The notes under the pieces: generated by a model
The model's database searches: none
Seen by the model: the letters and a program-made list of their open reading frames with translations, nothing else
Told to the model about the DNA's origin: nothing
Made by a program: the position numbers and the translations under genes
Part shown: positions 1-11,853 of the stretch, in pieces
How positions within the stretch are numbered: position 1 is the stretch's first letter
Layout: every line of letters starts with the position of its first letter
Assembly: GCA_026419775.2 (NCBI GenBank)
Contig: JAOPGA020001408.1
Span: 62,001 to 126,000, forward strand
From: Acrasis kona
Taxonomy: Eukaryota; Heterolobosea; Eutetramitea; Acrasida; Acrasidae
Direction of reading: 5' to 3'
Length of the DNA: 64,000 nt

Positions 1-1
1 T

Positions 2-1096
2 CTCATGTTATCCACCCGTTCTAAAAACAAGCAAAGAGATACCTTCTCACATCAGCAGCAAGAAAGACAAAAGGCACAATTCCAGATACTTCAAGAGCTA
101 ATTGCAAAGACTGACTCAAAGACTGCCAACAGCACCATTATCACCATGATGGGAACCGTTGGCGATGGACAAACGCTACCAAGCACGAGCACATACGTGC
201 TGCCCAGCACTGCAAGAGGAAACAAGACCATCTTGGCTAGAAAACAATCCACTCGTGGTAATAAAACACATCGTTTAATTGATCTCTTTGAAAACCCAGA
301 CTCTCCGAGATCTGCGAGAGATGATTTTTCTAGTCCACGAGAACCAATTCCAAAATCTTTAAAAGAAAGCATCTTGCTACAATTTACGTCCATGGACATT
401 GCCCAACAATTTTGTATGATTGACTTCCAATCCTTCTCTCAAATCCAACCTAAAGAGTGCTTGAACCAAGCTTGGAACAAGAGTAACCAAAAGAGAATGG
501 CGCCCAATATCTATTCCATGATTGAGCGCACCAATCAAATGTGCGATTGGGCTGCATGTGAGGTGCTGAGATGTGAGAACATAAGGGATCGAAAACGTGC
601 ATTGGTTAAACTGATAGAAATTGCAGAGGAGCTGACCAAGTTGAACAATTTGAATGCTCTCAAGGGCATCATCGGTGGTCTCAACTCCAATGCTGTTTTC
701 AGGTTGAAAAAGACCTGGGAGGGAATAGATAATAAAAAACTAAATGTAAAAGATGAAATGGCAGCACTTGTAAGCGCCGACAAGAGTTTTAAATTGATGA
801 GGGAGCGCGTAAGTAGCTGTTTAAAGGAGGGATCTTCTTGTGTTGTTTATGTTGGTGCTTATTTGTCTGATTTAACTTTTATTGATCAAGGCAACAAGGA
901 CACGATCAATGACAAGATTAATTTCAAAAAACAAAAAATGTTGTGTTCCGTGATTAGAAATTTCCAGAGGTTACAAAAGAATCCTTATTCATTCCCTTTC
1001 CATAGCTGCAGAGATGATTTGAACGATTTATCTGTTCCACTAAATGAAGATGATATGTTTGAAATGTCGCTACAAAGGGAGGCAAGACAGAATTAA
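2..1096 (+). CDS. RasGEF (CDC25-homology) protein, 5' partial
   Basis: This is the C-terminal part of a guanine-nucleotide exchange factor for Ras-type GTPases. The frame is open to the left window edge, so the methionine at base 5 need not be the start. Roughly the first 110 residues are Ser/Thr/Arg-rich and look disordered. From about residue 120 a CDC25 catalytic domain follows: the segments TSMDIAQQFCMIDFQSFSQI, then a helix with a WAACEVL core, then LTKLNNLNALKGIIGGLNS, a typical RasGEF signature, and near the end the substrate-site segment YVGAYLSDLTFIDQGN. The stop is part of an ATTAAA sequence, a possible poly(A) signal. Amoeboid protists have many RasGEFs used in chemotaxis and macropinocytosis, but the partner here cannot be read from the sequence. 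The family call is firm and the N-terminus is missing. Confidence 0.88.
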   Translation, partial: LMLSTRSKNKQRDTFSHQQQERQKAQFQILQELIAKTDSKTANSTIITMMGTVGDGQTLPSTSTYVLPSTARGNKTILARKQSTRGNKTHRLIDLFENPDSPRSARDDFSSPREPIPKSLKESILLQFTSMDIAQQFCMIDFQSFSQIQPKECLNQAWNKSNQKRMAPNIYSMIERTNQMCDWAACEVLRCENIRDRKRALVKLIEIAEELTKLNNLNALKGIIGGLNSNAVFRLKKTWEGIDNKKLNVKDEMAALVSADKSFKLMRERVSSCLKEGSSCVVYVGAYLSDLTFIDQGNKDTINDKINFKKQKMLCSVIRNFQRLQKNPYSFPFHSCRDDLNDLSVPLNEDDMFEMSLQREARQN

Positions 1097-1179
1097 ATTT
1101 ATTATTGTATATTTATTGTTCATTCGTTTTTGTGTTATTGTTGACAAATTGTAATGTCGGGTTGTTTGGATTTTTGTAA

Positions 1180-2400
1180 ATGGTGCACACAACATCATGT
1201 TCTTGTTACCTGCTAGAGACACCAACGACATTGCAAGGATTGGATAATGATTGCTTTGGATTTTTATTTTATATGAGCCAAATAGGGCTAAACGCGTCCG
1301 TTGGAGTTGTCTTTATAACTATTGCAATGTTATCGATATATAAATTATATAAAAAACGAAAAGTGGGGCGCATTTGGAACGAATACTTGGAAGCTAGTAA
1401 AAGCGGAGGTTTTATAGACGAACATTCCACTGCATCCGCACGAAGGAACTATGTTCGTAATTTGGGCAGCGTGAGCTTAACTCTAGACATTATATCTTGC
1501 ATGCTAGGGATACTCTGCTTTTTAATATTTTGGACTTGCTTTATAATATATTATGCTTCATCGGACACTAACACTCTTGCTGTGTTCACATCGATTATGC
1601 ATGTTGTGGTTCAAATCTGTACTACCGTACTATTTGCCTCATGGTAAGTACATTTACTTTGCATTACATTAACAACAATTAGGCTTGAGAGGTACTTTCA
1701 ACTTAGTCTTCCCTTCAAAATTCTTACAGAGAAACAAGGGATCTACCTTAACAACAACATCAAAAAATTAACCATTGTTAAAAATTTGTTCTCTACATTG
1801 TCCGTGTTACTTAAATATGGAGGCACATCGATTACGACAGTGTTAGGACTTGTGTACATTATAAGTGTTGGTCTCAAAACAAGATTAAGTTCTCTGACTG
1901 CTGACACACTAACGACTCTTGTAATTAGTACTTTTACTTGCTTGTCTATTTTTGTTGTTATTATAAGCTTCTTCATTTTAATTCTTGGAGGAGTGTTTCG
2001 TCCAAGCTCCATGTTATATTTTAATAGAAATTTAAAAAGGAAAAGTCACACGACGAGGACTGTGTTTGATAGGTTGCATAGGACGTATTCTAATAGTATC
2101 CACCGGACAACATTTGTGAATGAAACTCGTTTAATTATTGTTCTTAGCATTACACAGATTGTTTTAGGAATTCCAATGGTCATGTTTCTACATGATCAAC
2201 TTTGTCCTTTTATTAACAAAATCAACTTTGAAGTGAGGTTGTGGGAGCTGCACACATTTATTTGCTCTCTCTTACTTTTGGTTCACGTCAGTACGACGAC
2301 TAGATATTATGATGCCAAAATTTTAATGAAAGAGAGTGATATTTCATCCATGGCCCCAAGATCTTCTCATGTTGATGGTCTAATGACACAAAATTATTAA
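1180..2400 (+). CDS. seven-transmembrane protein, GPCR-like topology
   Basis: Two exons (1180-1643 and 1683-2400) joined by a 39-nt GTAAGT..TAG intron give 393 residues. A stop codon directly precedes the ATG in frame, which supports this start. Seven hydrophobic segments are visible: near residues 27-55, 110-135, 138-160, 192-215, 232-260, 308-330 and 345-370. The loops between them are basic, and the C-terminal tail is about 35 residues, polar and Ser/Thr-containing. The topology matches a G-protein-coupled receptor or a THH1/TOM1-type plant/protist 7TM protein, but I see no diagnostic motif such as DRY or NPxxY, so no ligand or family is assigned. The stop lies in an ATTAAA sequence and is only 10 nt from the convergent stop of the next gene, so the two 3' UTRs must overlap. 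Confidence 0.72.
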
Positions 2401-2410
2401 ATTTCAATCT

Positions 2411-4107
2411 TTATTTAAAAACTGTTATTTCGTATTGTGAATTTTGTTTGTTGTGCGATGGTAATCTCAAATGATCAGTGAAAACAAGACACTGGCCCGA
2501 CAGCAATGATAAGTCGCTCAACAAGTCCACCCTTAACGCTACGCTCCTCTTGATCTCGACCAAGCACTTGACCACATCACCATGTGTCAACAACTCCTTG
2601 AAACGAGCATCAACAATAGCCTTGACCCACATCAACATATTATTAGGATTTATTAAATGATTATATAAATGAATATACTTGAGCAAGGCCACGACCTCCT
2701 TGATCGACAACTTGCCAACATTTTGAGTCAACGTCACATCGCTCATGTATCCATAATTTAAAACTGCAGGAAGTGCATCGCTCAAGACGGAGCCATGTTT
2801 AGGTAACGTAAGCTTATATAACAACACCCGAACAATTGTAACAATTTGTTCTTCGGTCAAATCATAAACACCACGGAGCATCGCTGTTACAACGCGATGA
2901 TTTTTGGAAGTTATACAATATTCAAACAACAAATCAGAAATCTTATTTTTTCTACTTTCAAGAATCACACACAAAACTTGCCACCAATCATGTTCAACAC
3001 ATGCTGTGGTCCACCCCTGCACCTGTTCTTCGGTCAATGTTTTTACCTTCTTTTCGAATTCATCCAACTTTGGTTTCTCATACTTGTCTTGATTAACGTT
3101 GATTTCCACAGGCTTGACGGTATGCTCTTTGAAATCAAAAGTGTAATTGTGTTGAATGGGCATCTCTGCAATTACATTTTTAGTTTGTTTGCATCGAAGA
3201 ATGGACAATAGCGGTTTATCGTGATGTGGTAGAATGTGAGTTTGAATCAAATCCTTGTATACGATTACAACGTGTTCGTTGATTTGATGTAATTGTAATG
3301 GCGTTGCGTCTTTTTGAAGCGTGATTTCGGATACAACGAATTTCAATTGATTATCTAGTAGATATAGAATGTGTTTGTTGTTGAGGGATCCATAAATGAT
3401 TGTGTAGTGCGATCCGCGTGAGATCATAACGCTCTTGGTGACGTCGAGGCACGTTTGATGGAGCTGAGTGCGAATGTTGTTATCGAGAGTGAAACACTCC
3501 AAGATGAAGTGATCCCATAGTACGGTTGCATGTCCATCTTTGTTGACGTCTGATGATATTACTTTGTTTTTGTCTTGTTCGAAACAATTCTTAACTTGTC
3601 CATTCACGCTCACGCAAACCTTTCCTTTCTATTAAAATGTTAATTTAGAATGAATTGTTTAAGCACACCTCATCAGTTGATAGCACAGTGTTATTATCGC
3701 TGGAACAGAGACTTGCACTCAAGAGGGTGTTCTTAGAGTTTGGTATTTTTTTATTTCCCTTAGATAAAACAGTGTAGGAGTCAACATTATCCTTGTAGAT
3801 TGATATGATGTTTTTGGTGCACTTTTGTACAACAGTACCCTTTGAATCAACAACATTTTGACCGCTAGCTATTAGGATGGAATCTGAAAGTTGTAGAGGT
3901 GCGGAGGTGAATTCTGTATTGGATTCATTTTCTAACGCGCTACTCTCGTTGGTTGAGGGCTATGTTTATTAGTGTGTAGTATAATTTTGCACGTACATCA
4001 AATAAATGTATTGTATTTTTAGTAGAAAACACGACATTATTGTTCTCTCCAATGTACGACCCAATTATAACATTTTCAGGAAGGAATGTGCGAACCTCGT
4101 CTGACAT
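2411..4107 (-). CDS. NOL11-like nucleolar protein (t-UTP/SSU processome candidate)
   Basis: Three exons (3997-4107, 3669-3959, 2411-3628) encode 539 residues. The first ATG is at 4107; upstream in-frame codons offer only a TTG. The N-terminal half is rich in short beta-strand-like stretches (IHLFD, ILYLLDNQLKFVV), as expected of a degenerate beta-propeller. The C-terminal half is alpha-helical, with LTEEQIVTIVRVLLYKLTL followed by VVALLKYIHLYNHLINP and ending in YEITVFK. This layout and the end of the protein resemble NOL11, a metazoan/protist component of the t-UTP module that supports rRNA transcription and 18S processing. The resemblance is by eye and weak in the propeller part. Another SSU-processome gene, UTP18, lies 6 kb away, which is compatible but not evidence of co-regulation. 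The stop is inside AATAAA. Confidence 0.48.
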
Positions 4108-4320
4108 GGTGTGTTCAATTTTCACACAATTGAAGATCAATCGACTTTACAATTTTAGTCTGAGCAAAAGCTTGTTTAACAATATAATAATAACAAGAAA
4201 CAAGTACCCATTAAGATGCTCGTCATTCTATCAGAGGTCTTTTTATTATGCCCGCCAGAATAATTGACTCCTTCTTTCTTCGAATTCGAATCTACAGCCG
4301 TTCAAGTTGACAACTTCGAG

Positions 4321-7300
4321 ATGAAGGAATGCATACATCGGCTGTTGGTATTCCTGTGTATAGTAGTTGTAGTTCTTTCATATGACCCAATAGTACTACA
4401 GAATGGAGAAATTACACCCAGCATTCTGAACAATGAGTTGGACAACACCTCAAACCTTGAGAATCGCCTGAGGAGAATAAAGAAAGAAGTTAGGTCGAGG
4501 AAAATACGCGCTAGTGGCGCGCCAGAAAAGATTTTAGCACTTGTGATTTTAAAATCAGACTTTAGTTACGAAGATTCTCAATCACAACTGAAATGTGCTC
4601 TTAAGCCAATTGGCCCAAGCTCATATTTGTGCTATACAGACACATCTTTGTTTCAAAATAGTGATTGTGTTGATTGGTTTATTGAACTTTCGCCGGAGCA
4701 TAGAACTGACAGACATATGCAACAAATATTAAAGAGTGGTCAATATGCAGAGGAGTTGTACATAGGTCTTCCAGTCGATGCGTCTTTTTTGGTTCAAGAA
4801 GATTTATCCCGCCTTGACTTGAGAAGAAAGGCTAGCGATGATACTCGAATAGAAGCCGTCATCATGAATTTTGTTGAGAAGTTGGAAAAAAGAGTCGAAG
4901 TTGAGTTGAACATTCGCGTTACTATCGATGTGGTTTCAAAGGACAGATTTTTATTAAGAGTTCACTATTTCGGTTCAGACTCAAACAAAGACAAACATGA
5001 CACATTCTCGCGTTTGGTTAATTTTCTTCTAAAGCTACCATACATTGAGTTTTTGGAAACAAAGATGAAGTTCTCTTCAAACAACTACTTCGCCAGTAAA
5101 GTTTCACAGTCTGGCATAAACACTCCCTATAACGTCGACACCAGTCAGTCCATTTATGCGAGGAACATAACAGGAATGGGTCAGGTAAATTAACTTACGC
5201 TTGGGTTATGAATTAAAAATATGAAGATTATAGGATGTGGAGATACAGGTATCGAAATGGACCATTGCTTTTTCAATGACCCTAATGTTGGTGTTCCTCT
5301 AAATACTACGTCACCGGCCCATAGAAAAGTAATTTCTTATAAAGTAATGCCTGGAGCAGTGTACGGAGATTATGAAGAAGGTCACGGTACACACGTAGCT
5401 GGATCTATAGCAGGATATCCAATGTGTCCCGATCCAACGCAGAGGAAACAAATGGCACAATTTGCAGGAGTTGCATACGACGCAAAGATATCATTCGTTG
5501 ACATTGGTAAGTACTCAAATGATAATTTTATTAAACCAAACAAGGCGACATGGCAAAAAATATTTTCATTCCAGATTCCCTATCAACGAATTACTTTCCA
5601 TTATTTTATTCAACAGGAGCAAAGATTTCAAGTCACTCTTGGACATGCACAGAGGGATCCACTTCCACAGCATACACAGATTGCAACAAGTACAATTTTA
5701 ACGCAGCCGACACCGATTCGTACTCTTACACAAATGACGACCACTTGATCATATTCGCCGCCGGCAACTCCGGAGCACAAGGTCTCTACAGCGTCAAAGC
5801 ACCATCCACTGCAAAGAATGCGCTAAGCGTGGGCTCCACCATGTCCCCACCACAGTCATGGGACTACCTGTGCACGGTCAACCAATACATTTCAGATTGT
5901 GACTACCATCGCTCCATGGAAGGCGAGGGCATTGCAAAATTCTCTTCGAGAGGATTCGCCATGCCAGATATGCGCATCAAACCCGATTTAACAGCCAGCG
6001 GCGAATACATTATATCGAGTCGCAGCAACGGCGATCGCAAGTCCATCAACAATCAATGCTCCGCTACCATATGTCGCCTGGACACCAACTTACAGTGCTC
6101 AGCTGACTCTGGTCTCATGATGTTGGACGGCACATCAATGTCCACTCCAATCACAGCAGGTAGTGCTGCGCTGGTTAGACAGTATCTAACTGATGGGTGG
6201 TATCCAACGGGTAACGTGACGCTAGAAAATAAAATGAGCAGAGTCAGTAGTTCCTTATTAAAAGCAATGATGTTGCATAGTACGGTACCTGTGGTGGGAA
6301 GTGCATTGATGGGATCGTCGGGTAACACCATTACTCTGGACGATAAACCCTTCCCAAATATGCACGCTGGTCATGGTCGTATTCAATTAGATAGTGTTTT
6401 ATACTTTTCTTCTGATTTGAATGGAAATGCAAATGCACAAAAATTGTACTTGTATCAGGACCAAGTCATAACGACGGGTGTTACTGCTAGGTATTGCTTC
6501 TCCGTCAATAATCCGACGGTAGTTTCTTCATCGCCCATCTATGATTTGAAAGTCACTCTTGTGTGGACGGATCCTGCTAGTAATCCAGTCTCTGGTTATG
6601 CACTGGTTAATGATTTGGATTTGGTGGTGATGGATGATGCCGGTCGTACGTATTATGCGACAAGTAAGGTCGATAAAAAGTATAATCCGCTCAATCTCAA
6701 ATTCGATCGCATCAATAATGTTGAACAAGTCATTGTTCCCTTTTATTACAAACAGGTCGGTACCAGAAAATACTCGGTATATGTGTATGGTAATCGAGTG
6801 GTGACGAGTCAGAAATATAGCATAGTGGTTAGCACCAATCCTTATGATTTGAAGACGGCACTAAGCGATGTGTCCGCAGGTAATTGTTCTGCTATTAGTT
6901 ACTCCGCCGTGTGTCCCAATAATTGCTCTAGGTCGTTAGATCCCAATAGTCAATGTGTGAATGGTATTTGTAATTGTGGTGATTTAACATCTGGAGTTGA
7001 CTGCTCCATTGTAACGAAACAATTACAAACTTGTGTTCCAAATCTCTCCAAAATTGCTTATAACACTTTTGTCAACACCATGTACACAAAAACAAGTTCT
7101 TCTTCCATGGACTTTGATTTTGAAATATTAGAGAAGATTCAAATTTAATCAACACGGTGGCGTACGTGTCTACCGTGACTTATCCCAACTCTATCAGTCC
7201 ATCCACATCGCTCTATAACTACACCACTACTCGTGATTCCAACAACTTGAGAATTACTGGTCTCGCGCCAGGTACAGTGTTGTACATTACTGTAGCCAAC

Positions 7301-9826
7301 TATAGATCAGTAGCTACCGATGCCTACATCATGGCATTCGATATGCCTGGCAGCGACAACTACACCATTATTTCAGAATTAGATCGCACTTATACAGGAT
7401 GTATAGCTGTGGTAAAGACAAACACAAGTCCTGGCGTTGCATCCTCGGTGACGTATAGCTATCTATATAATTACTTTAAGCTAACAAGGTCGCTTGTGGA
7501 CTCAAAAATAACAACCAGCAAGAGCACCACCAATGTTCGTATTGATATAGTGGCCTCTAATGATAACGTAGCTGGTTATATGGTGGGTGTAAGACCTCCT
7601 TATCCAGAAACTGTCAAGCCAGCCAACGGTCCCAATCGATTCGAGTACTTGATTCCATGCACCTCTTTCTTCGACATGACATATAGTCAGGCATTTGTAG
7701 ATAATACCTACACTTCCGTGAACTTGGCAATCACTGCGTTCGATAGTGCCGTGGTGAATAGCGGTGGTAGTAGCGGTGCGTTCACGTTGACGATTGGATT
7801 GGTTCAAGTAGCTTGTGCGAACGCTAATCCAGTCGTTGTGAGCTCGTTGACGCCTACTACCATATCGAGTCAAATCGGTAATGGTTATTACATGAATAAT
7901 CAAAATTGTCAATGGTTGTTACAACCATCTTCTACTTCTTATCCTCACATGAGAATTCAATTCTCTACCTTTTCGTTAGGATATGGTGATACGTTGAACA
8001 TTTATTCTGGAAATACAGCAGTGGCCAGTCAGTTGTTGTATAGCTTGGATGGATTTTCTCTTCCATCGCCTCTCTTGTTCCAAAATACTGCTCAATTGCT
8101 AGTGGTGTTTAATTCTGACTCTAGCTATGTTGCTAATAATGGATTTACTTTTACGGTGACTCCACTGCAAACCTTATGCCCTAGTAATTGCAATAGTAAT
8201 GGATTATGTACGAATGGTCGTTGTGTGTGTAACGATGGTTACTATGGACAAGATTGTAGTCTATTTGGATGTCCATCTACGAATTGTTCTTCCAATGGTA
8301 TATGTGCTGATAATATTTGTAAGTGTGCATCGGGTTATTGGGGATACAATTGCGAATATACATGTCCTGGAGGTATTGCAAATGTGTGCAATAATAGAGG
8401 TGTTTGCGACCGTAAGACTGGTTCGTGCGGTACATGTACAGGAAATGCATTTGGAACCGCTTGTCAATACCTTTCCTGTCCAACTACATGTAAGAACAGT
8501 GGCATGTGTAATACAAAAACAGGTACTTGCATGTGTGCGTATGGTCTATATGGTCAATCATGTGAAAAAATATGTCCAGGAGGATTAGACAACATTTGTA
8601 GCGGAACTGGTCAATGTTTCGATGGTGTGTGCATATGTGATTCTGGTACTTTTGGTACTTCTTGTTCCCTCAAGTACTGTCCCTATAGTTGTGGTGCTGG
8701 TACATGTGATTTTACAAAAGGTTTATGTAAATGTCCAACTGGTTATTATGGACCCAATTGCTCTTCTCTATGCCCAGGTGGCGTCGACAATACTTGCAGC
8801 GGACACGGTACATGTGATTCCACCACTGGTGTTTGTCTATGTGACTCAAAATATGCAGGTTATGACTGTTCTCAATTATTAATCGATGGTTATTTTAGAG
8901 ACGGTTCAATGTCATTTACTGTACCAGCCTCTGGATTCACCAACGCCATTTTGTTCATCAAAGAAGTACCAGATAAAAAGTTGACATTGACGTTTAAAAC
9001 AGACACTGGAAATACTTCCTCTTCGAGGTCACTCAGGAGTACATTTGCTGATTCGACTTCTTATAGCATCGAAGTTGCTTCCAGTAGTAACAACACGATG
9101 GGTTTCTATGTTGGTTATTCTGCTACCAACAGACCAACTGCTTCTAATTATGATTCTTATTTCATGTATCCATCACAGACCAAATTCCCATTGGTTTTGC
9201 CGATTGGTCAGTGGTTCTTATTCTTGACAGCAACCAATATGAATAACACCCCCGCGGATGTTAAGGTATCCATGATCTCTCCTGTTTTTGATCCTAATGC
9301 AGTACCTGCTCTTGCTAATCCCTCACAACTAGTAAGTACAATACTTTTTCATTGAAATCTTACAAAATAGGCTTTTAATTTTACTTTGGAGATTATTATT
9401 TTGATTTCAGCGACTGGTGTTTTTATCGGTCTGTTTGTGGTCATCATCTTTACTGCATTGGTGCTGATGTGCTGTATCAAGGGACCTACAGAGGAACAAA
9501 GGTTGGTGAAGGAGTTGTACAAGAAGAAGAAATTACAGAGCAAGGCACTTAAGAAGAAGCAAGAAATTGAGTTGGATGATTTGTCAAAGAGTGAATTAAA
9601 GAGACAGGATCTACTTACCTCCCGCAACAGGACTTCTACGAGTCCAGCAGCACCTGCTTTTGATCGCTCTGCCTACGGAGATAACGTATTCACCACGAAT
9701 ACTCCCACTTCGCCCCAAAATCTCTCTAATCCTGATCGTACTTTAATAGATAGACCAAGACAAAAACGAAAACGTGCCGTTAAACCAAAGAATATGGCCT
9801 CATCATCGCCACTTAATGCAATATAA
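4321..9826 (+). CDS. secreted/membrane subtilisin-like protease with CUB and EGF repeats
   Basis: Five exons (4321-5184, 5227-5506, 5545-7081, 7132-9331, 9371-9826) give 1778 residues. The ATG at 4321 starts a clear signal peptide (basic start, then LLVFLCIVVVVL). A propeptide of about 250 residues precedes an S8 peptidase with a complete catalytic set: Asp in GCGDTGIEMDH (about 294), His in GHGTHVAGS (about 342), oxyanion Asn in FAAGNSGAQG (about 454) and Ser in GTSMSTPITAGS (about 578). A beta-sandwich domain of the kind found in Kp43-like subtilases follows. Next come one EGF-like module, a CUB domain (about 1120-1240), four to six EGF-like repeats (about 1240-1475), one TM helix (about 1632-1656) and a basic 120-residue cytoplasmic tail. 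It is probably a surface or lysosomal protease. The break at 7082-7131 is an intron, not a frameshift. Confidence 0.88.
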
Positions 9827-10078
9827 TAAATCAATATGAAAATATTCACTCGTAAATGTTGAAGACCATTCTTTGAAAAATACTTGTTGTGGTTTGAAAA
9901 TCTTTTTGAAGCGCACAGTGAGAGCTTATTCATTTCAAAAATCATTTAAATTCATTTACATATCGTTCTACTTTTCGCAGTGTAGAAACCTTCATTGACG
10001 AAACAAAATATTGTTTGAAGTAAAGTTGACTCAATTTCACTCGTTGAATACAACATTGATACACATCTAAACTCAACG

Positions 10079-11830
10079 ATGCCAAAAGACAAAAGGAACA
10101 AGAAGGGAGGTAAATTCAAAAAGACTGAACCCGAAAAGAAAGAGGATGAGATAATCAGGAAACCCCTTTCAAAGGAAAAAGTCGATAAATTACTCAACAT
10201 GGAAGAGAATTTGGCTGGTTTTTTGTTTGGAAATGACTCAAGACCAATCGAACAGAAAGAACCAGTATATGAAATGGACGGACCTGACCTAGTAGACAGC
10301 ATGATAATGTCCGACGACGAAGAGTCCTCAGATGAAGAAGTAGCTGATTCATTTTACATTGATACAAAACCAAACGAACTTGAAAACCAAGATGTCGAAG
10401 ATGATGAAGAAGAAGAAAAAGACGCACCACAACAAAAGAAAATTACACACATACCGCTTCCACCAGCGTGGACTGACGTTCATACCGAGGAATTGTACAT
10501 TTCAGTAGATAAAGACGCTGACGACGCATCGATTGCACAATCATATCTATCCAGAAAAGTCGACGAGAACGGAGGTATATCCGGAACAGACTACGAGCAC
10601 AAAATGAGAGAATTATACAACAAGATGCATCCCACTCCACATTGGGCCGTGCTGCCCATTTCACAAACCAAAAGAGAAACAGAGGATGAGATCATTTACA
10701 GGGAGGTCATCCTCGTCGAGTCGAAACAAGAACAAGACGCATTCTCCAAATTACAAAGATCGACTGCAGAGCTCGTGGACATCACTTCATCATTCCTACC
10801 AAAAACACTTTTACAATACAGCAACATGACCGACGGAAACGTACAGAGTCGCGGCAGAGATCTCTCTTGCATCAAGTTCCATCCCACCTCCAACATTGTT
10901 CTCGCTTCGACAACCGATTTCAAGATCAAACTATTCGCAATTGATGGAAGAGAAAATCCACTCGTCGAGAATTTCGATTTTGCAGGTTCTGGCCTAAACA
11001 AACTCATCCAAACTCATTGGTCCGCAGATGGAAAAGAGATTTATACACTTTCGGAGAAGGATCGTAACTTTATGGTGACCGATCTATCCACGGGATCCAC
11101 CAAACGCATCGTCAGCGTGTTCACCAACACGACTCGATCCAAAATGAAGGGAAGCGTTTTACACAAACAAGAAATCACAAGCATGTGCGTGAGTCCCGAC
11201 AACGAGACCATCGCGGTGACCACCACGGGTGCGAGTGTGAAATTCTTATCGAGATCTACGAAATTCGTAGTGAGCGAATACCAAGAGAATTTTAACATTT
11301 TGTGCATGACATTTTCTTACGATGGAAAGTACTTTTTCACGAGTGGGGCGAGCGGAATGGTGAGCATGTATGATGTAAAGGAGAAGAAGATGTCGCACAT
11401 GTTCCAAGATTATGGAAGCACGAGGACCACGAGCATTGCGTTGAGCAGGGATGGAAAGTACGTTGCGACTGGTGATGCGAATGGGGTGGTGAATGTGTAT
11501 GAGTGGGATGTATTGACTAAAAATAAACAACCTAAACCTGTCAAGATTATTTTGAACTTGACGACCGCCATCACTAGTCTCAAATTTAATTTTGATTCTC
11601 AATTGTTGGCCTTCGCAAGTAATGAAAAGGAAAATTCTTATCGTCTTGCACACGTACCTAGTTTCACAGTTTATTCAAACTTCCCCAATAAAAACTTCAT
11701 CAAGAAGGGTTTAGATTCTGCTGGAATGATTGCGACGGATATCGATTTTAATGACCGGAGCGACATTTTTGCGGTTGCAAGTGGAACGCGTCTGTTGATG
11801 TATTCGTTTGACTATTACAATAAAAAATAA
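10079..11830 (+). CDS. UTP18: UTP18, WD40 protein of the SSU processome
   Basis: This intronless gene encodes 583 residues. A Lys-rich start (PKDKRNKKGGKFKK) and two acidic stretches (DDEESSDEE, DDEEEEKD) are followed by PLPPAWTD and then a WD40 propeller from about residue 255 to the end. Repeats with characteristic turns are visible, such as LSCIKFHPTSNIVLASTTD, ITSMCVSPDNETIAVTTTG and TSIALSRDGKYVATGDANG, and the last blade holds the UTP18-like FTVYSNFPN segment. UTP18 is part of the UTP-B module, which binds the 5' ETS of pre-rRNA in the nucleolus and, in yeast, recruits the exosome cofactor Mtr4. The length is close to that of yeast and human UTP18. The final codons and stop sit in an A-rich stretch containing AATAAA, so the 3' UTR is probably very short. 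The next gene begins 23 nt downstream on the same strand. Confidence 0.82.
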   Translation: MPKDKRNKKGGKFKKTEPEKKEDEIIRKPLSKEKVDKLLNMEENLAGFLFGNDSRPIEQKEPVYEMDGPDLVDSMIMSDDEESSDEEVADSFYIDTKPNELENQDVEDDEEEEKDAPQQKKITHIPLPPAWTDVHTEELYISVDKDADDASIAQSYLSRKVDENGGISGTDYEHKMRELYNKMHPTPHWAVLPISQTKRETEDEIIYREVILVESKQEQDAFSKLQRSTAELVDITSSFLPKTLLQYSNMTDGNVQSRGRDLSCIKFHPTSNIVLASTTDFKIKLFAIDGRENPLVENFDFAGSGLNKLIQTHWSADGKEIYTLSEKDRNFMVTDLSTGSTKRIVSVFTNTTRSKMKGSVLHKQEITSMCVSPDNETIAVTTTGASVKFLSRSTKFVVSEYQENFNILCMTFSYDGKYFFTSGASGMVSMYDVKEKKMSHMFQDYGSTRTTSIALSRDGKYVATGDANGVVNVYEWDVLTKNKQPKPVKIILNLTTAITSLKFNFDSQLLAFASNEKENSYRLAHVPSFTVYSNFPNKNFIKKGLDSAGMIATDIDFNDRSDIFAVASGTRLLMYSFDYYNKK

Positions 11831-11853
11831 TTTATTTTAAGATAACTTTCAAC

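Noticed and set aside
7082-7160. Apparent frameshift in the subtilase gene between the protease and CUB/EGF parts
   Set aside because: A 50-nt GTACAC..TAG intron at 7082-7131 restores the frame exactly with plausible residues on both sides.
8199-8882. Alternative plus-strand Cys/Val-rich frames inside the EGF repeats
   Set aside because: They are out-of-frame shadows of the TGT/GGT-rich EGF coding sequence.
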